DNA from: Alphaproteobacteria bacterium
GTDB taxonomy: Bacteria; Pseudomonadota; Alphaproteobacteria; Thalassobaculales; Thalassobaculaceae
Direction: 5' to 3'
Length of the DNA stretch: 64,000 nucleotides
Assembly (NCBI GenBank): GCA_022822665.1
Contig: JAJEAR010000012.1
Coordinates: 124,001-188,000, forward strand
The notes under the pieces: model-generated
What the model was told of the DNA's origin: nothing
Databases searched by the model: none
The model's input: only the letters and a program-made list of their open reading frames with translations
Made by a program: the position numbers and the translations under genes
Shown: piece by piece, positions 62,031 to 64,000 of the stretch
Numbering within the stretch: position 1 is the stretch's first letter
How the letters are laid out: the number at the start of each line of letters is the position of its first letter

Positions 62031-62825
62031 TCATCCGGACATGAATGCCGCAAGCGCGTCGAGGGTCTCGTCGGGCTGTTCAACCATCATCATGTGCCCG
62101 GCGCGCTCGAGCACAACCGTGCTGCTTTCGGCAAGCGCGTCGGCCAGCGGCGCCGCTGCGCGCGCCGGCGTCATACGGTCATCCGACCCGAGCAGCAGCA
62201 ACGCCGGGCAGGCAACGGCGGCCGCTGCCTCGAGCCCGTCCTTCCAGTCATTGCACGCGGCAAGGTCGTTGGCGAGCACGCCCGACGCCCCGGCCTCGAG
62301 CAGCCGCAGGCTCGCACCGGTGACCCAGAGCCCCGGAGCCCGGTGACCGCCGATCTGGCCACGGCGCCCGACCCCCCATCCCACGATCGACTCGTACGCC
62401 TCGTGTCGTCCTTCCCGTGCCGCCCCGAGCAGGTCTGGATGCACCGGCATGTGCGCCAGCGCCCCGAGCAGTGCCAGCCGGCTGACGGAGTCCGGATGGC
62501 GTGCCGCATACGCAAGCACGATCAGCGCCCCGAGCGAATGTCCGACGAGATGCACCTCCCGGGCGCCGGCCGCGTCGAGTACCGCGGCGAGCCAGTCGGC
62601 ATAGCCCGGCACCGAATCCGGCGCCGGCCCCTGCGAGCGTCCGTGGCCCGGCAGGTCGAGACCAAGCACCGAGAAGCCGTGATGGGCGAAGTAGCGCGCC
62701 TGCATCGACCAGACGGTGTGATCCATTCCGGCGCCATGCACCAGAACCAGCGTCGCCCGGCCGGGCTCGAAGGGTGCCCCGCCGGTGGCCGCAAACACCC
62801 GCCGGCCCCGGACTTCGAGTTCCAT
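62031..62825 (-). CDS. alpha/beta hydrolase
   Basis: The 264-residue protein has oxyanion segment V-H-G-A-G-M-D near 29-35, L-D-L-P-G-H-G-R-S near 54-62, nucleophile serine in G-H-S-L-G-A near 93-98, aspartate in L-G-S-D-D-R-M and histidine in R-A-G-H-M-M-M. It resembles haloalkane-dehalogenase/esterase-type hydrolases; substrate unknown. The start is two bases after the stop of the MetY-type gene, so the two form an operon. Longer in-frame starts upstream overlap that gene and lack fold features. Confidence 0.82.
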   Translation of the reverse strand: MELEVRGRRVFAATGGAPFEPGRATLVLVHGAGMDHTVWSMQARYFAHHGFSVLGLDLPGHGRSQGPAPDSVPGYADWLAAVLDAAGAREVHLVGHSLGALIVLAYAARHPDSVSRLALLGALAHMPVHPDLLGAAREGRHEAYESIVGWGVGRRGQIGGHRAPGLWVTGASLRLLEAGASGVLANDLAACNDWKDGLEAAAAVACPALLLLGSDDRMTPARAAAPLADALAESSTVVLERAGHMMMVEQPDETLDALAAFMSG

Positions 62826-62827
62826 CG

Positions 62828-64000
62828 TCAGCTCGCCCTGCGTACCGTGGCGGCCCTGAGCGCCTGGCGCAGGTCGGCGACCAGGTCCGCAGGGTCCTCG
62901 AGACCGACCGACAGACGGACCAGGTCCTCGGACAGGCCGGCCCCGCGCATGGTCTCCGCGTCCATCTGCTGATGGGTCGTGCTTGCGGGATGGATGACCA
63001 GTGACTTGGCATCTCCCACATTGGCCAGATGCGACCACAGGCCCAGCCGCTCGATGAACCTGCGGCCGGCCTCGCGCCCGCCCCTGATGCCGAAGGCGAT
63101 CATCGACCCGGCACCGGAGGGAAGCAGCCGCCGCGCGAGCTCCCGGTCGGGATGATCGTCAAGCTCGGGGTAGCTGACCCATTCCACCGCGTCGGACCCG
63201 GCGAGGAACCGGGCAACGGCGCGTGCGTTGGCAACGTGCCGATCCATGCGCATCGGCAGGGTCTCGACGCCCTGGAGGATGTGGAACGCGGTTGCGGGCG
63301 CCATGCACGCACCGAAGTCGCGCAAGCCCTCGGCTCGCGCCCGCATGATGAAGGCCTGGGGTCCGAATTCCTCGGTGAAGTCGAGCCCGTGATAGCCGGC
63401 ATACGGCTCGGTGAGCGTGGGAAACAGTCCCGACCCCTCCCAGTCGAAGGTGCCGCCGTCCACCAGCACGCCGCCAATCGCGACACCGTGACCGCCGAGC
63501 CACTTGGTTGCGGAGTGGACGATCAGGTCGGCTCCGTGATCGAACGGCCGGCACAGCCACGGAGTGGCAAAGGTCGAGTCCACCATCAGCGGTATGCCGG
63601 CGGCATGGGCGATCTCCGCGATCGCGGGAATGTCCATGATCTCGAGGCCGGGATTGCCGATGGTCTCGCCGAACACCAGCCTGGTTTCCGGGCGGATCGC
63701 GGCGCGGAACCCCTCGAGATCACGCGGGTGCACCTTGGTGGTCTCGATCCCGAAACGCGGCAGGGTATGGCTGAACAGGTTGTGACTGCCGCCATAGAGC
63801 GCGCTCGAGGCGACGATGTGACCGCCCTGGCCCATCAGGGTCATGATGCCGAGGACCAGGGCGGCGTGGCCGCTCGCTGTCGCCACGGCTCCCACGCCGT
63901 TCTCGAGCGCGGCGACACGTTCCTCGAGAACCGCAACCGTCGGGTTCGAGATGCGCGAATAGATGTGGCCGGCCCGCTCGAGGTTGAACAGCGAAGCGGC
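62828..64000 (-). CDS. MetY-type O-acetylhomoserine sulfhydrylase-like PLP enzyme, cut by the window edge
   Basis: At least 390 C-terminal residues are present; the N-terminus lies beyond position 64000. The frame runs from A-A-S-L-F-N-L-E-R-A-G-H-I-Y-S-R through T-A-S-G-H-A-A-L and H-S-A-T-K-W-L-G-G-H-G with the PLP lysine. It belongs to the same Cys/Met PLP family as the C-terminal half of the fusion at 38399-40228, but carries no visible CoA domain in the part seen. It probably catalyses sulfide or methanethiol addition to O-acetylhomoserine. The alpha/beta hydrolase gene follows directly. Confidence 0.87.
   Translation of the reverse strand, partial: AASLFNLERAGHIYSRISNPTVAVLEERVAALENGVGAVATASGHAALVLGIMTLMGQGGHIVASSALYGGSHNLFSHTLPRFGIETTKVHPRDLEGFRAAIRPETRLVFGETIGNPGLEIMDIPAIAEIAHAAGIPLMVDSTFATPWLCRPFDHGADLIVHSATKWLGGHGVAIGGVLVDGGTFDWEGSGLFPTLTEPYAGYHGLDFTEEFGPQAFIMRARAEGLRDFGACMAPATAFHILQGVETLPMRMDRHVANARAVARFLAGSDAVEWVSYPELDDHPDRELARRLLPSGAGSMIAFGIRGGREAGRRFIERLGLWSHLANVGDAKSLVIHPASTTHQQMDAETMRGAGLSEDLVRLSVGLEDPADLVADLRQALRAATVRRAS

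Overview
The window is strongly GC-rich, densely coded bacterial chromosome. It looks like an alphaproteobacterium, possibly of the Rhodospirillales type. The pointers are an efp-suhB pair, a MsbA-like ABC exporter beside rpmE, a zinc-free L31, a small heat-shock gene behind a ROSE-like RNA thermometer, and a large catabolic and ABC-transport repertoire. No rRNA, tRNA, CRISPR array or complete insertion sequence was found. The species cannot be named from the sequence alone.

Layout. 0-6.6 kb: a cupin protein, a membrane methyltransferase-like protein, and a sugar-acid set (IlvD/Edd dehydratase, UxaA-type dehydratase, SDR dehydrogenase) interrupted by a frameshifted Rpn-type nuclease. 6.6-15.3 kb: one minus-strand operon with a complete peptide-type ABC importer, an M20 peptidase, a TusA protein, an SRPBCC protein and a phosphonoacetate hydrolase. 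15.5-18.8 kb: a c-type cytochrome, an alpha/beta hydrolase, and a two-gene GIY-YIG nuclease-like plus YaaA/DUF6884-like cassette of unknown role. 19.3-24.6 kb: a ugpBAEC glycerol-3-phosphate importer with a glycerophosphodiesterase, preceded by a PhoB-box-like repeat. 25.1-26.0 kb: a Xre/MbcA/ParS antitoxin with a RES toxin gene broken by one in-frame stop codon. 26.7-30.3 kb: hydantoinase A/B genes. 30.4-34.7 kb: a UPF0718 permease, a decayed nitroreductase fragment, a TPR protein and an endonuclease/phosphatase-fold protein.

35.1-41.0 kb: a tightly coupled minus-strand operon of enoyl-CoA hydratase, a CoA-binding/MetY fusion, a MetE-C-like methyltransferase, a carboxymuconolactone decarboxylase-like protein, an SMP-30 lactonase and a nitroreductase. 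41.2-46.2 kb: amtB followed by a PII gene, two HAD hydrolases, an agmatinase-type ureohydrolase and pxpA. 46.4-49.6 kb: an accessory insert (AAA-type ATPase behind nested palindromes, a transposase remnant, a RelE/HigA toxin-antitoxin pair) that separates pxpA from pxpBC. 49.6-53.8 kb: pxpB, pxpC, an MBL hydrolase, a DUF4286-like protein and an ornithine-cyclodeaminase-family protein. 53.9-62.0 kb: the conserved core (efp, suhB, an OmpA-like protein, a MotA/TolQ-like plus MotB-like pair, an ABC exporter, rpmE, hsp20). 62.0 kb to the end: an alpha/beta hydrolase and a second MetY-type enzyme cut by the window edge.

Themes. The Ugp operon with its glycerophosphodiesterase and the peptide importer with its phosphonoacetate hydrolase suggest scavenging of organic phosphorus. 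PxpABC, HyuAB, agmatinase, AmtB and PII point to use of organic nitrogen. Both ABC importer operons carry a strong perfect hairpin between the binding-protein gene and the first permease gene. The most unusual material is the GIY-YIG cassette, the accessory insert inside the pxp genes, the CoA-binding/MetY fusion operon and the peptide-importer/phosphonate operon.
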